Positions 1 to 11,997 of a stretch of 64,000 bases of DNA are shown here, in pieces. Both the position numbers and the translations under genes were made by a program. Location: the NCBI GenBank assembly GCA_024291935.2, contig CM044318.1, positions 81,354,001 through 81,418,000 on the forward strand, read 5' to 3'. This DNA comes from Okapia johnstoni (taxonomy: Eukaryota > Chordata > Mammalia > Artiodactyla > Giraffidae). Within the stretch, counting starts at the first letter, position 1, and every line of letters begins with the position of its first letter. A model generated the notes under the pieces. It saw nothing but the letters and a program-made list of their open reading frames with translations. It ran no database searches and was not told the DNA's origin.

Positions 1-1985
1 AGATTGTTTCCCAGCTCCGCTGGGCAGGCGAGCCCAATTTCCACAGGTCTTCTCTTCGGGGCACCATTCAGAACCAGACGGAACCTCCTCCCCTCCAGAA
101 AGGAGAAGGCAGGGAAAGATGGGGCAGTCTATGGTAAGAAGGACCGCAAGGAGACGGGACTGGGTGAAAACCGGCCTGCTGTATCTAACAGGAGACATTC
201 TCACCGTAGAAAGGACACTAAATGATGACCTTGGGCAGCGCCAGCCCACCCAAACCTGTCACCCCCTTCTCCCCATCTTGGCTCTTCTGGCCAAGAGGGG
301 CCTTTGTGGCCTCCCAGCGGGGGTCCTGCCCCACTGCCCCTGCCGCCTCCATCCTTCCACCACTGGTCAGAGAACACCGGCTGGCGGGGTGGGAAGGGCT
401 GCAATGGTCCTGCCTGACCCTTCAGGGCAACCATCAACAGGGCATCTTTGACATCATGTTTTTCTTCCAGGATCCTCATTACAGGGGCCTCAACCTGTGT
501 TCAATGTCTGTACCAGGTCTTGCCCTGGGTGTTTCGCCCATCCCTAAGATGTGGGGATGGAGAAGTTGGGCACCAAGATGCACAGGACCCAGGTCAAACT
601 CCAAAAGCCAACACTCTGCTTTCTGGAATTCCCTGCGTTGAGCTGGGAAAACTAACAGCCCTGCTGAAATGGCAAAAGGGGAACCTCTTTAACAAAGTAA
701 GCCTGTTATCTTCTTAAGGTTTCCCCAAACCCCAAATACAATATACGTCACTTACAAAAATCAGCCACTTGAGTATCCAACAGTAATTCCTGAACAGATG
801 ATTGCTCCAGCTCCTTGAAACAAGGTGCAGTGGGCCTGTCAGAGCCAGGGCCCCAGCCTTCAGCTAAGGGACTGCACCAGTCTAAGGCATCAGTGTTATG
901 CCATCGCAGTGTTTCCCTTCCCTTCCTTCCTATCATAAAGAAAAACTTAACAAGAATGTGGTATTGATGCTGCAAAACCCCACTTGTGGTGCAGCCACTC
1001 CCTTCAGAGACACATAGACGAGCTTTGCCAAATCTTTTTGCAGCGGGGTAGCTGGTGGTAACTCACCTAGCTTACAAATAGCCAGTCCTCGGTTGGGTCC
1101 TCTACTTCAGCAGGACAACCTAGGGCCACACGTGCTCCACAGCCCTGGTTTATTAGGTACGAAGGTATAATGCCGGGGGCAGGTCAGCAGTGGGCAGGAG
1201 GGCTTCAGGGAGGCTTCACACTACGCCCCAGAATGAGGAGGCCCAGATTTGTTTCCATCAATTTCTGACCCATTCTGCTTGGAAGCCACCCAAACTCACG
1301 CCGCCTCAGCTCTGCAACCTGCCAAATATTATGACAGATGTTTTCCTGTGTTAGGTAAAAACACCTGTAACTGGACTTGTATTTTTCTGAACACCCTGGC
1401 AGATTGAAAAAAAAAAAACAAAAAAAACCTCACTGCAGTCTTTAGAAAAGGGAGGATTTTTCTGAAAAAAATCTCATGTTAACTAAATAAAGTGAGATGG
1501 GACCAATTTCTGAAAGATTACTGAGTCTTGCAGACTTCATTTTTAATCCTGCAAAGAGTCTCTCACTACAGAAGATTACATAAAGGAAAAAGCCATCTTC
1601 TGAAAAGTGAGAAGAAGCAGGCAAGCCAAATCCTCTTGCAGACAAAACAAACCCAAGATAAAGCTGACCCTGTAGCATCATCTGAATGGAACCTCAACGT
1701 GATACGCGACATTCCCCCAAAACCATGTCTTCAATTCCCTGTGCAACATAAGGCATCAGTTGAAAACTGTAGAGACTTGAAAACTGAGATAATTTAGACA
1801 GTGCCAGAAGAGCAGGGGAAAAAACTGAGGCAGACAAGCAGAGGTACAACCAACGATCCCCTCCACAGAGCAGTCCTCGGACAGATCTCCTGTAAGCGTT
1901 TTATGCTTTCATCAACACAATGACTTGGGAAACTGCTTGAAAAGAATGGGAAATAGAAGTACTGCTCTGGGTCTAGTCCTCACTT
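1..1985. other. Unique non-coding stretch
   Basis: No repeat family or exon recognised. GC-rich to about 720, then AT-richer. A-runs lie at 1407-1418 and 1420-1427. The overlapping short reading frames in the first 720 bases resemble no known protein and carry no consistent splice signals. Confidence 0.5.
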
Positions 1986-2210
1986 TAAAAAAAAAAAAAT
2001 TGTGTCTTTATCTATTTGGCTGTGTCAGTCTTGGTTGCATCCTGCGGGATCTTTCATTGTGGCATGCCCACTTCTCTAGTTGTGGTGCAGGGACTAAGTT
2101 AGGTATCCCTTGACATGTGGAACCTTACTTAGCTCCCCAACCAGGGATCGAACTACGTCCTGTGCATTGCAAGGCGGATTCTTAACCACTGGGCCACCAG
2201 TGAAATCCCT
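1986..2210 (-). mobile_element. CHR-2-type SINE, antisense
   Basis: A cetartiodactyl tRNA-derived SINE in reverse orientation. The A/T tail lies at the left (about 1986-2000). The reverse complement of the RNA polymerase III B-box region (ccagggatcgaac) and the 5' terminus (complement of a gggacttccctggtgg-like start) lie at the right. The body carries the CHR-2 'ctagttgtggtgcaggg' portion, internally shortened. No clean target-site duplication (TSD) was found, partly because both flanks are A-rich. Confidence 0.8.
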
Positions 2211-2216
2211 TCACGC

Positions 2217-2220
<4 letters not shown>

Positions 2221-2247
<27 letters not shown>
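2221..2247. repeat. (A)n homopolymer, 27 bp
   Basis: Uninterrupted A-run 10 bases beyond the 5' end of the CHR-2 copy. It is likely length-polymorphic and may be the tail of a lost or degraded element. It is not the tail of that CHR-2, whose own tail lies at its other end. Confidence 0.9.
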
Positions 2248-2249
<2 letters not shown>

Positions 2250-2457
2250 AGGTATATGGTGAACTTTGTGAATCTAAAGACTGGATTTGCATGAAGTTCG
2301 CTGGGTTGAGCAGTCCTGACAGTTGTGCTGTTTCTGCTGACCTGGCGTCAAGGGATGCTCACTCCTTTCTCAGGAGGAGACTCTGGAGCAACAGTCACTT
2401 TGGCTGGCCTTCCTCCCTGTGCTGGGCCAACACTAGCCTGGGCTTTCCATCTCCTGG

Positions 2458-2662
2458 GACTTCCCTGGTGGCTCAGATGGTCAAGAACCCATCTGCAATG
2501 CAGGAGACCCCAGTTTCCATTCCTGGGTCAGGATTCCCCTGGAGGAGGAAATGGCAACCCATTCCCATATTCTTGTCTGGGAAATCCCATGGACAGAGGA
2601 GCCTGGCAGGCTACAGTCCATGGGGTTGCAATGAGTTGGACACAACTGAGTGACTTTTCCCC
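2458..2662 (+). mobile_element. Bov-tA SINE with perfect TSD
   Basis: Ruminant SINE: tRNA-like head (cttccctggtggctcag ... tgcaatgcaggagacc), a decayed B box, then the Bov-A body ending in the ggacacaactgagtgac-type terminus. An 11-bp direct repeat, ccatctcctgg, lies immediately outside both ends (2447-2457 and 2663-2673). This fixes the boundaries and shows a single target-primed insertion. Reading frames crossing it have no coding meaning. Confidence 0.95.
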
Positions 2663-2673
2663 CCATCTCCTGG

Positions 2674-4481
2674 TTCTCCAGTCCTTGGGGCCAGGAGCCC
2701 AAGGCAGCTCTGAAGGCCAAGGTGGAAATCAGAAATCCCCAGAGATGCTTCCCTGCGTCCGCTGTTGGCCAGAAAGAGGCCACAGCATTGCCCTTGCCCC
2801 CATGCCTCCCACGGGCAATGTAGGGGTTAGCAGGTCACACTCATTTCCGGCAGCAATGGCCAAAAATAGGCCTGTGACCTCCCACTTCCTACTTTTAAAT
2901 GTGTACAGGCTGTGTTGGGTTGTTGCTTGTTTCTGTCAAGTGTTTGAGAATATACGTTTAAAAATAGCTTTCTGTCTTTAAAAGTTTTTTTTTTTTGTCT
3001 CCACAGTATCCCCTACCAAAGCAACTTACTTGGCTAATCTAAATCAGAGAGGGGGAGATAAACCCCAGGTACACTGGAAAAACAGCAAACGGAGTCTGGC
3101 AGGGCTTTAAGACAGCCTTCATCGAAGTACAGAGTACGACAAAGTACAGAGACAAAATGAGCAGAACTGACCGGACGTCTCGGTCATCCCAGGATGGACG
3201 CAGGCTCTGGGCTCCTGCCTTCCAACCTGGAGTGGGAGGCTTTCAGTCATCAGCGCAACCCTCCAGAGAAAACCCAGGACACGAGGCGGAGCCTTGCAAC
3301 TAAATCAGCTGCCCGCTAAACAGTCCCAGGTCGCCCGGCACTTACGATTTAGCCATTTAAATAACAACTGAGCCTTGGGCATGGCTCCTGACTCGATTTC
3401 TTGACTAGATGATGATACAGCTTAACGAGAGTCGTGTTATGAAAATTAGACTTGACTCCCACAGGTTATGGAATTAAAAAGTCTCTTTTATGGCATGTTT
3501 TGGCTGTGCTGGTGAAGCAGGAAATATGAGCTGGGACTACACCTTGGATGCAGGGCCTGCAAAAAGCACGGGGCAGAATCTACTTGGAAAGACCTGGCTG
3601 GATCCCTGACACAAGGTCTGTAGGTGCTCAGAAAACTCTGCCTCCTTCCTCTCCATAAAATCCTCCAGTAACAGCTTTTTCTGCAAAGTCCCAGTGTCTC
3701 AGGTGACCCCCACGCATCTCGACACACTCCCCTGTTACATCTCGACACACTCCCCTGTTACATCTCCTTTGGGTTTTATCAGGAACGGGTTCACGCCACC
3801 TTGGTTGATCATCCCCAAATCCTCTCCACCTGCCTGGCTCCAGCTCACCTAGCCCACCTCCAAGAAGCGTCCTCAATACCCCAGCGTCATGTGTCCCTAG
3901 TCCAAAGGGATGAAAACATCTCATCCATGACTGCATCCATCTGCCATTCCCTGGAAACCAGAGACATCCCCTGGTTTCCTCGTGGAGGTGATAGCACCTC
4001 CTCCCTCCTGACATGCCCTTCCTCCCTTCATCATGCGCTTGCTGGCTGGACACACATGTGGTAAAAACAAACCCGTAGAAGAGGACTCTGCACGAGAAAC
4101 AAGACTTTGTGGAAACAGTCTTTGTTCTCAAGGAGTGTATGTTGTGATGAGGAAATAGGACAGAAAGGTACACACGATCACCAGCAGCCCTGACCCACAG
4201 CGCCCTGCTCTCCAAACCCAGGTCCAGGCTAAAGCACGCACAGTCCCTCACTTGCAAGGACCCAGGCACAGTGGGCACTGAACGAAGATGGCAGAGGAAG
4301 ATGACTGCTCGCTGCATCTGAGCCTGCCGGCAGGGACCCAGCTGTCCCGGCTGCTCTCACACGGGCCCTGGCTGTAAGGGCCATAAAGAACCTTCTGCAG
4401 GCAAGAAAGGACCGACTGCCATCACACTTGTTTCACTCGCTCCAGGGTATGGGCAGGAAGAGGGCACCCTTTGGGCACACT
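2674..4481. other. Unique non-coding stretch
   Basis: No interspersed repeat recognised. It contains a T-run near 2986-2996 and a short tandem duplication at 3715-3766. The minus-strand open frame over 3628-4317 resembles no known protein and runs through the tandem duplication. Confidence 0.5.
3715..3766. repeat. Tandem duplication, 23-bp unit, 2.2 copies
   Basis: The unit starting catctcgacacactcccc occupies 3715-3737, repeats identically at 3738-3760, and begins a third copy at 3761. The perfect identity points to a recent replication-slippage duplication. Confidence 0.95.
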
Positions 4482-4691
4482 GTTGTCGTCGTTTAATCGC
4501 TAACTCATGTCCAACTCTCTTGCGACCCCATGGACTGTAGCCCGTCAGGCTCCTCTGTCCATGGGATGCTCCAGGCAACAATACCCGAGTGGGTTTCCAT
4601 CTCCTCCAGGGGATCTTCCTGACTCAGGGATCGAACCTGCTTCTCCTGCTTGCCAAGTGGATTCTTTACCACTGAGTCTCTAGGGAAGCCC
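4482..4691 (-). mobile_element. Bov-tA SINE, antisense
   Basis: Reverse-complement Bov-tA. The 3' tail (tgttgtcgtcgtttaatcgc) lies at the left, the Bov-A body (gaccccatggactgtagccc) in the middle and the tRNA-like head with complement gggaagccc at the right. Roughly full length and several percent diverged. No convincing TSD. Confidence 0.93.
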
Positions 4692-6871
4692 CCTCCAGGC
4701 ACATACATCTCTCCAAGCAGAACCCAGGAAGCAAGCTGGTGGATGTTCCAGCCCCTCGGATGTCCGTGCAAGGAGCACAGGCAGCGTGGAGCCAGTGGCG
4801 AGCAGGCGCACGGCCACGCCCAGAACCCGCTCCCCCGGCCGCTGCACAGCCCCGCTGCCGCCACCTCCGAGCCAGCTTCCAGCCCAGACCTGAAGGAGAA
4901 CCGGCATCTCAGAAAGCCTCTGGGGAGACCGGGAGCCCGCTTGTGCTCTAGAGCCAGGAGTCAACCAATGCCCAGGACGCTCATCAAATAAGTAATGGTT
5001 TGATGCAATGAGTGTAAGTCAGTTGGGACTTACTCCCCCGTATCTTTTGGGAGGAAGTCTTACTCCACCCACACAAGTCATCTGTAAAAGGAATCAGAGG
5101 GTGGGAGGCGGGCAGCAAAGCCCTGTATCTTGGGGTGCTGGTAGCAGGGTCGCCCCCGACACTGGTGATCAGGTTGAGCTGTGTGGGACATGATGCTCCA
5201 GGTTTCTGGGGGGCCCCGTCTGCGGGCCTCCAGCTCTGTGAAGCCAGGTGGCTCTGCTGTCCTCAGGCCTGCTCTGACCAAGGAGGCCTGGCCTGACGTG
5301 TCGGAACCCTGGTTCCTGCGAGGAGTTCATTGGGCCTGGAGCAGACCCTCTTCCCTCAAAGGTGCCACTGACCAAGATGAAACACACCCAGGGTGAAGCA
5401 GGCTGGGAAGACGAGGCAGGTGGCTCATGTTTTAGGAGATGTGACCCCAAACCCCAGAGACAGGTGCTGCCCACCTCGGGGGGGGGTGTGTGACCCGTCA
5501 TGTTGGGGGCGAGAGGCGGAACAGCGGCCACGAGACAATACCCAGGCACTGATAAACAGCCACACCCAGCCATGGACTAAAGTCACCACACCTCAAACCC
5601 CGAAATGGAAGCAGCCTTAACATGCTGCTTTTAGACATGTGGGGAGTTTAAAAAAAGTCTGCCAAGCCCGGTGAGAGTCCACTGGCAAATCAACAAACAC
5701 AGAGAGTAGCTTGAGTCTGCATTTCATAGATGAGCGATGACTGAGAAATAATTACAACACTGAACCTGGTTTTCATCTGCAGTAAGTGGGGGCCTGAGTG
5801 TGGGCAGTTCTACAAACCCAATCCCTAAGAGACAGCGGGTATCCCAGGAAGGGGCTGATGTTCCCAAACTTATCTTCAAACCATTTATCCCGTGGGCATT
5901 TATCCTTCACAAACTAAGTTTATAAAGCTGCAACTTGACCATTCTCCCCCTTCCTTTTCTGATCCTTTACCTGAGCACCATGTTGCTTCATGCTATTCAT
6001 TTATACTACAGAGTTTTAAGTCACGTCTGGTTGACTATTGTATATTTACATACCTAATGTAATTATCACTAATCACATAATTACTGGAAATGCACATAAC
6101 TGCCTGATCCAAACATATAATTATAATGTATAGCAACATTATGAATCCCATTTTTAAGGTCTACATTTTGGGGCTATTTAAAGATATTTATTAGAAATGA
6201 TTGTGGACCAACGTAGGTGGACAGTTTTGACGCGGCTTCTTGATAAGGTGCTTCCAAGTGCTTTATCAAACAAAACAATAATTCTACAATGCCTTTTCTT
6301 AAGGCAGGTAAAACAAAAAGCAGACATATGAAAGATAAAATGACTCTGGTCCAAGTCTACAGATGAGGCTCTTCCTGTGGGGAAATACAGGTCAATCCTG
6401 CTCTGTGGGCCCCGAAGGGTCTGAGCCAGGCAACAAGAGGCCTCCAGTCCTCCCTGCTGGGGGCTCTCTCGCCTGGCCCAGACGCCCTCACCGCTTCTGC
6501 CACCTCGAAGACCGAGACGCTCTTAGACAATTATTTTTGCTCCTTGAACACTCTGGGACCATGAAAGAGCTTCCCTGGGGGAATGGTCCACGGAGACGTG
6601 CTTTCATAATGGCAAGCTCATCCAATTAAGAAGAGAATGACACAGGTGAAACAGTTTTCCTCCACTTCATCTCTATAGTATTTTCTCTGACGTTTCTTGT
6701 GCTCCCCAGGGACAAAGTTGATCTAGATAAAGATTTCTAAGATGTATAACTACGTGTTCAATGGACACTGGATGGCCTTTGTCTCCTCCATGTCCACTCA
6801 ACCAACCCGCCCATATTCCTCACTGCCTTTTATTCCCTGTTTTCACAAGAGCATCCTACAAGTGAAACAGA
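4692..6871. other. Unique stretch with CpG-rich and AT-rich parts
   Basis: No repeat recognised. Bases 4790-4880 are notably CpG-dense (gcgagcaggcgcacgg, ccggccgctg, ccgctgccgcc), like a small CpG island or remnant. There is no recognisable first exon. From about 5690 the composition becomes AT-rich and repeat-free (separate entry). Confidence 0.45.
5690..6360. promoter_or_regulatory. Candidate conserved non-coding block (AT-rich)
   Basis: AT-rich unique sequence with many homeodomain-type cores (aataattac, gtaattatc, cataattac, ataattataatg) and a ctttatcaaa motif near 6260, with no transposon signature. Such blocks are typical of conserved vertebrate non-coding DNA. Conservation is inferred from composition only, and random AT-rich DNA also contains these short motifs. 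Confidence 0.25.
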
Positions 6872-7071
6872 AGTGTTAGTCACTAAGTTGTGTCTGACTT
6901 TTGTGACCCTGTGAACTGTAGCCCATCAGGCTCCTCTGTTGATGGAATTCTCCAGGCAATACTGGAGTGGGTTGACATTTCCTTCTCCAGGGGATCTTCC
7001 TGACCCAGGGATTGAACCTGGGTCTCCTGCATTGCAGGCGGATTCTTTACCAACTGGGCCACCAGGGAAGC
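6872..7071 (-). mobile_element. Bov-tA SINE, antisense
   Basis: Reverse-complement Bov-tA: tail-side tgttagtcactaagttgtgtctgac at the left, then Bov-A body, complement of the tRNA head (gattgaacctgggtctcctgc, gattctttacc) and the terminus accagggaagc at 7071. Near full length. Confidence 0.94.
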
Positions 7072-7861
7072 TAATTCAGAGGTAAGGAATGCTGAATTTG
7101 ATTGTTTTTTTAATAGGAGGTCCCTAACATTTCTTTTTCTTCTGCAGAGGAAAGCAGAAGTCTTCCCCTGAATTATGTTATGAAGGCGACTTAGCTCAGC
7201 TGATATAATCCTCAGGACCATTTTTCCACATGTATAAGACATTTGAACAAAATGAAGTAAAATGAAATATCTACTTTTCTCCAAATTACATTTTCAACAG
7301 CCCACAGGAAAGGATGGTGTTTAGTGATTTATTGTACCATAACCGACAATAAGATGTTCTAACAAAAAGTCATCAGCAAGGCCATTGTGGTGTATTACAG
7401 TTCTATAAACCCAGGGCACCAGAAAATGCTCTTCTGGGTTACTTCTGCCATAATAAGGGATGGCAAGCTCTCTTCTTTGGCCAACAAATACTTGGGGCAA
7501 ATCAAACTAGTTCTGCCATGATGCCATTAGGTCCTAAAACACTCTGAATGGTGCAATTCACAAACACAATGTGTCAATTAAGCCAGCAAACTAAACAGAA
7601 AGGAAAATCCAGACCTATACCATACACCAAAAAGAGAAGACTGCAATCTGGTCAAGTCTGTTCACAGACCCTGCTCCATACAATCCTTATACGACAGCAC
7701 TCCAGGAGTATTTGAGAGTACGCATCAAGAAAGAGCAGAGAATAAATGACAAATATCAACACAGAAGAATAGCTTTTTGAAATTAAAAAAAAAAAAAGAA
7801 AACCTGGCTTTTAAGTCAGCTTGAAAGACCATTATTCTCTAATGGATTTTGATGGAGCCCC
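7072..7861. other. Unique non-coding stretch
   Basis: AT-rich sequence with no recognised repeat. An A-run near 7787-7798 precedes the next BovB fragment. No coding signal. Confidence 0.45.
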
Positions 7862-8020
7862 CAAGATGGGAGGAGAAGGGGATGACAGAGGATGAGATGG
7901 TTGGATGGCATCACCGACTCAATGGACATGTGTCTGAGTTGGTGATGGACAGGGAGGCCTGGAGTGCTGCAGTCTGTGGGGACACAAAGAGTCAGACACG
8001 ACTGAACTGAATTGAACTCA
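7862..8020 (+). mobile_element. BovB 3' end / BOV-A2-type fragment
   Basis: 5'-truncated 3' end of the BovB (RTE) LINE: ggaggagaaggggatgacagag, gagatggttggatggcatcacc, and the terminal gactgaactgaattgaact repeat. This stretch encodes the C-terminus of the BovB reverse-transcriptase polyprotein and is shared with the Bov-A/BOV-A2 SINEs. An internal deletion after 'tgtgtctgag' removes the 'ctccggg' segment. It is too short to be active. Confidence 0.88.
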
Positions 8021-9006
8021 AGACTTTGGGTGGTGAGACACAAAGCTATACTCTGTACTTTGCTTAATCTTGAGTAGGAACATCCCCTTTGAGGCGCACA
8101 GGTGCAGATGCTGGGTGCATGAAGATGGACAGACTAGGTCCCAAAGGGACTGTGGCTCAGGAGGAGGAGACCCCAAGGTCTGGTGTGAAAGGTTTCAAGG
8201 AGAAACAGACTGGGCTCTGGGAGGAAGAAAGAGAATGTGGGAGAAGTATGTTTTCAGGGGTGATTTCCACCCCAGTCGGGCTCGGCTGGAGAAAAGGGGT
8301 TCACTGCGGAAGGTGGAGGGCTGGGAGGGACCCTTGAGGCCATCTGAAGGCTTGTCTGGCTTGGGGTTGGCAGCAGGTTGGAGGGAAGAATTGGAAGGAA
8401 TGTGTGCTCCCCGAGACAAAGTAAGAAAACAATGCTCCTACGAGCCCAGAGCAGAGCAGGGCAGCTTCACGCTTTAACTCATACAACAATGAGATACTGG
8501 AAGTCCTCAGGGGTAGGGTGGGGGCAGTGGGAAGGAGAGAATCATCTGCTGGGCTTGCTAGACTTCCAAGGAGAACATTCTTGAACGGTTAGTTCAGGTT
8601 TCCAGAACGGAGCCTGGTGAGAATCCAAAGCCAGGGATGGAGATGTGTGAGGCTTTCAGGAGGGAGAAATGACAGGATCCACGGGGCTGATCAGAGGGCA
8701 AGGCCAAACGCAGAACAGAAGATGGCCTGGGCGCTCGAGCTGCTCCCCGACTGCCCTGTACCTCGCCGGCAACACCTGGGAAACGGGGACCCCCAGTCCC
8801 TGACCTTTAAAGGTGCTACAACAGCTTATAAATGCAAGGAGCACCAATGAAACATCTTGAAACAGCTCTTACACTTCATGGGACACCACATGAATGCGTG
8901 GGATCATGGATTATAAATTGCCCCTGGGTAACTTCACGTCAAGCATCTACCTTGACGGTAGATAGTGAAAAATTAAAACAAAAAAAAGCATTGCAACTGC
9001 ATCCTA
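8021..9006. other. Unique non-coding stretch
   Basis: Purine-rich sequence (8150-8420). No repeat, exon or RNA gene recognised. The open frames here reflect low stop-codon density in G/A-rich DNA. Confidence 0.45.
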
Positions 9007-9064
9007 GCGCGCTGCAGCCCAGGGGGTTGCGAAGAGTCAAACCGAAAGGCTGAGCTGAACTGCC
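9007..9064 (+). mobile_element. Short Bov-A/BovB 3'-end remnant
   Basis: gcgctgcagcccaggggg followed by ttgcgaagagtcaaac and a gctgaactgcc end matches the last ~60 bases of the BovB/Bov-A consensus with decay in the terminal repeat. The short length makes this tentative. Confidence 0.5.
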
Positions 9065-9429
9065 TCAGGAACACTGTTCATGAACAAAGGAGATGCCGGA
9101 ATCTGTTGTAAAAAAAGGAGGCTGGGGACTGGTGAACTATGACTGAGAAAGAGGGTTTGAAAGAAATTTCGATGATTTTTTTGCTGCCACCGACTGTCCT
9201 GCACACGGAGAGGAAGGGCCACTGGCGCTTCGATGCCATTCTGGTCTCGGATGTGGTATCTCGAGATAAGCACTGGGGCTCACGGGGTGCAATCAGCCCG
9301 TACACATTCCTGATAACCAACCTTAGAAAGCTGATCCACCGGGGCTTTCTGGAATGGGGACTCGGTACCAAAAATGAAGGACTGAGGTAAAATTAAACCC
9401 CCCACCCCAATCAGGTGAACCTAGACGGT
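9065..9429. other. Unique non-coding stretch
   Basis: No repeat recognised. An 83-codon plus-strand frame (9139-9390) matches no family I know and has no splice-site context that makes it a convincing exon. Confidence 0.4.
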
Positions 9430-9985
9430 AAGACATTGTACAAACCTATTGGCTTGGGTTCTGCAATGACATCAATGTTGCTGAAAGTCAAAAGGCCAGG
9501 GAATTATTTTCGACTAAGGGGACCAAAGAGACATGACAACTAAATGCCACATATGTCCCTTCATTGATTTCTGTACAGAGGCAAACAAACCAGCTAAAAC
9601 AGATGCGTGGGGGAGACATGACCACACTGTCTAGTTCAGGTAAGGGTGCAATGAGCTCCAGTTCCCTGGGGGTGATGGTGGTGGTGTGTTTATGTAGGAA
9701 AGGAGACTATCGTACCTGCCGCCAAAGGTACTTAAGAATAAACGGGTGCATCTGCAGCTCTCTTTCAGATAGTTCTGCACAAGTCCATCCATCCATCCTC
9801 CATTCATTCATTCATTCATTCTCTCTCTCACACACACACGCATCTCTATGTACCTCGGTATATGAGGAAGCAAGTGATAATGAATGTTACCGACTGGTGA
9901 ATATAGTTGAAGGAAATTATCAATATCCATCGTACTGGATCCATCTTTCTGTAGATATGAAAAATTATATTTAAAAATATCTCTA
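9430..9985 (+). mobile_element. Old LINE-1 (L1M) 3' UTR fragment
   Basis: Diverged sense-strand L1M 3' UTR. Recognisable blocks in order: the gagacatgacaactaaatgc segment near 9530, a ttatgtaggaaa segment near 9690, an internal simple-repeat tract at 9784-9841, a gataatgaatgttac-like block near 9878, and the terminal ctttctgtagatatgaaaaatt end near 9950. The order agrees with mammalian-wide L1M ends. No coding capacity. Subfamily not assigned. Confidence 0.7.
9784..9841. repeat. (CATC)n/(CATT)n/(CT)n/(CA)n compound microsatellite
   Basis: Runs of catc, five cattcatt-type units, a ctctctct run, then cacacacaca. It lies at the position where L1M 3' UTRs commonly carry a simple-repeat tract, so it probably grew from that LINE. 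Confidence 0.9.
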
Positions 9986-11948
9986 AGTCCCCAAACCTCC
10001 CTATAACCAGGGGTGTGGGGGACAGCGGGTGCTGTTCAATTCTTTTAGGTGGGAGCTGTTGCAGGGAACAGAGCCCTGGAGCAGAACACGACTTTTAAGG
10101 CCTCCACACCACCAGCTTGAGCCACATCTACAAGTGATTCCATGCGGACAGCTTGTGGAAGGCATATTCCTGGCCTGTGTCGACCAGCCAACTAGTGCGC
10201 TAGCATGTCTGGGGGCTGCTGAGCCCGCCCTGCCCAGGGGCTCCCCTCCACGGCCCCCGAGAGAAGCCCTGCAGTGAAGTCACCAGTGACCAGGCCAAGC
10301 CAAACAACCCAGCCTGGCAGTGTGGATGCGGGCTGGCAAGGGACCCTTCACGCACAGCCCAGCCTACTCCCTAGACTTCTCACCACTCCCTCGAGGAGAG
10401 GATGGTCCTTAACTCACATTTTAGAGGTCTGTCCCTTGTTTCTGTAAGATTTGAATTCTGTTTATTTTCCTTTCATGACCAGAACAAATTCCAGCCATTT
10501 TCAAAGATAACCAGGGACATGAACGATCGTGAGGGGCTACGCTGGGCTCTAGGTATCTGAGGAGGCAACTGTTTCCCTTTGAACCGGAGAAAGTCCAGAA
10601 ACTTCAGGAAGTAGGTTGTCTCTCATATGCAAAATGATCTTGGGACCACAGACTCCCCCCAGCTGCCCTCCTGGAGCCCCCTTCAGCCTACTCGAAGGTC
10701 AGGCCAGGTCACCGCCAAGGACACCGCAGACAGAGGCACCTCGGACCACAGGTGGGGATGGGACAACAGCCTGGCTAGGAGACCAGGTCCAGGATTCCAG
10801 GGCCGGTCTCCACGTTCTTTGTTTAAAAACCGCCAACCACGCTGGCTCTTACCTTCGCAAATTCTGTCCAATCGCTGCCGCTTGACTTTGTGCTTATCCA
10901 CAAGGGCCATTCTTTATCGAACTTTGCACCTCTCTGATTCAAAAGGCAAAGCGGTCCTCTAAGAACTTAGGGGCCCTCGCAGGAGTCTGCGGGCATTACG
11001 CCACTACGCGCCCTGAAACGAGGAGAAAAGAAGCCTTACTCTCTGGACGCCCTGGGGGCAAGGACAACCGGTCATTCAGGCTTGGCCGCCACTTGCAACA
11101 AGGGGACCTGCCCTGGGGGACTTGTTCTCCTCCAAGGCTGGAGACGGGTTTGCTCCCTGTCCCTGGGACAGTCTCCTGCCTCTGAGGGAAGCGGGTGAAC
11201 AAGACAAAAGGTCATCGGTTCCTGAAAGCGGTCAGCGGCACCATCTGGAGCTCTTGCTATTGACTGCCAACGCCAATCACTGACCAGCCTGGGTCTGGCT
11301 ACTTCATCCTCCAGTGCCAGAAACCAAGTGATAGCCAGTGGCGCCGCTCCGTAACCTCTGGAAGCTGCCAAGGGACAGAGGCAGAGACCAGCCCAGACTG
11401 CCTGAGAGCCCACCCCAGCCGTCTGGACAGAGATGCAGGCACCCAGATGGGGCTGCTCCCCACCGCCATCCCCCAGGCCATTTCCAAAACTGCCCTTTGG
11501 CCACCGCTCAGCACCTTTCAAACCCTTCCCCCGCTGCCCAAGGAGGGGGCAGGAATGGATGCCCCACCTAGCCAAGGCTTGCCCAATTCCCCCTTCTGAA
11601 GCCTTGCTGGCTTCCAGGGGGGCCACCGCTGGGGTCTGCGGCCTCTGCCCGTCCCACTCCCGTGGTGTTTCAAGCGGGCGAGGCAGAGGAGGAGGGGTCT
11701 CCCATTTGGGTTGGGGTATTTGGGCCACTCCCGAGGCACTCCACTGCCCAGTTTGTGGAGAAAAGTCAGGGCTGCCTGTTTGGGGAGGCACAGACCTTCA
11801 TCCCCTGCTCAGCCAACGTGCCAGTTGAGGCCATAAATCATCATCTGTAACCTCCAAAGCCCTAGAGCTTCTGATTCATTGCTGTGGTTATCCTAACACC
11901 GCCACCAGCTGCAACACACACATATACAACACCACCACCACCAACTGC

Positions 11949-11949
<1 letters not shown>
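9986..11949. other. Unique stretch, GC-rich in second half
   Basis: No repeat recognised. Bases 10980-11850 are GC-rich and hold a 239-codon minus-strand open frame (11072-11791), rich in Pro, Gly, Arg and Ala as expected from GC-biased non-coding DNA. No known domain is seen, and I do not call it a gene. Confidence 0.45.

Positions 11950-11997
<48 letters not shown>

Noticed and set aside
2325..2981. 218-codon plus-strand open frame
   Set aside because: Its middle third is a Bov-tA SINE inserted with TSDs, so the frame is accidental.
3628..4317. 229-codon minus-strand open frame
   Set aside because: Crosses a fresh 23-bp tandem duplication and lacks any family resemblance or splice context.
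9784..9841. Regular short repeats considered as an array of functional sites
   Set aside because: It is a compound microsatellite inside an L1M 3' UTR.
11072..11791. 239-codon minus-strand open frame
   Set aside because: GC-rich DNA has few stop codons. Composition is Pro/Gly/Arg/Ala-biased, no domain is recognised and the opposite strand is also open over much of it.
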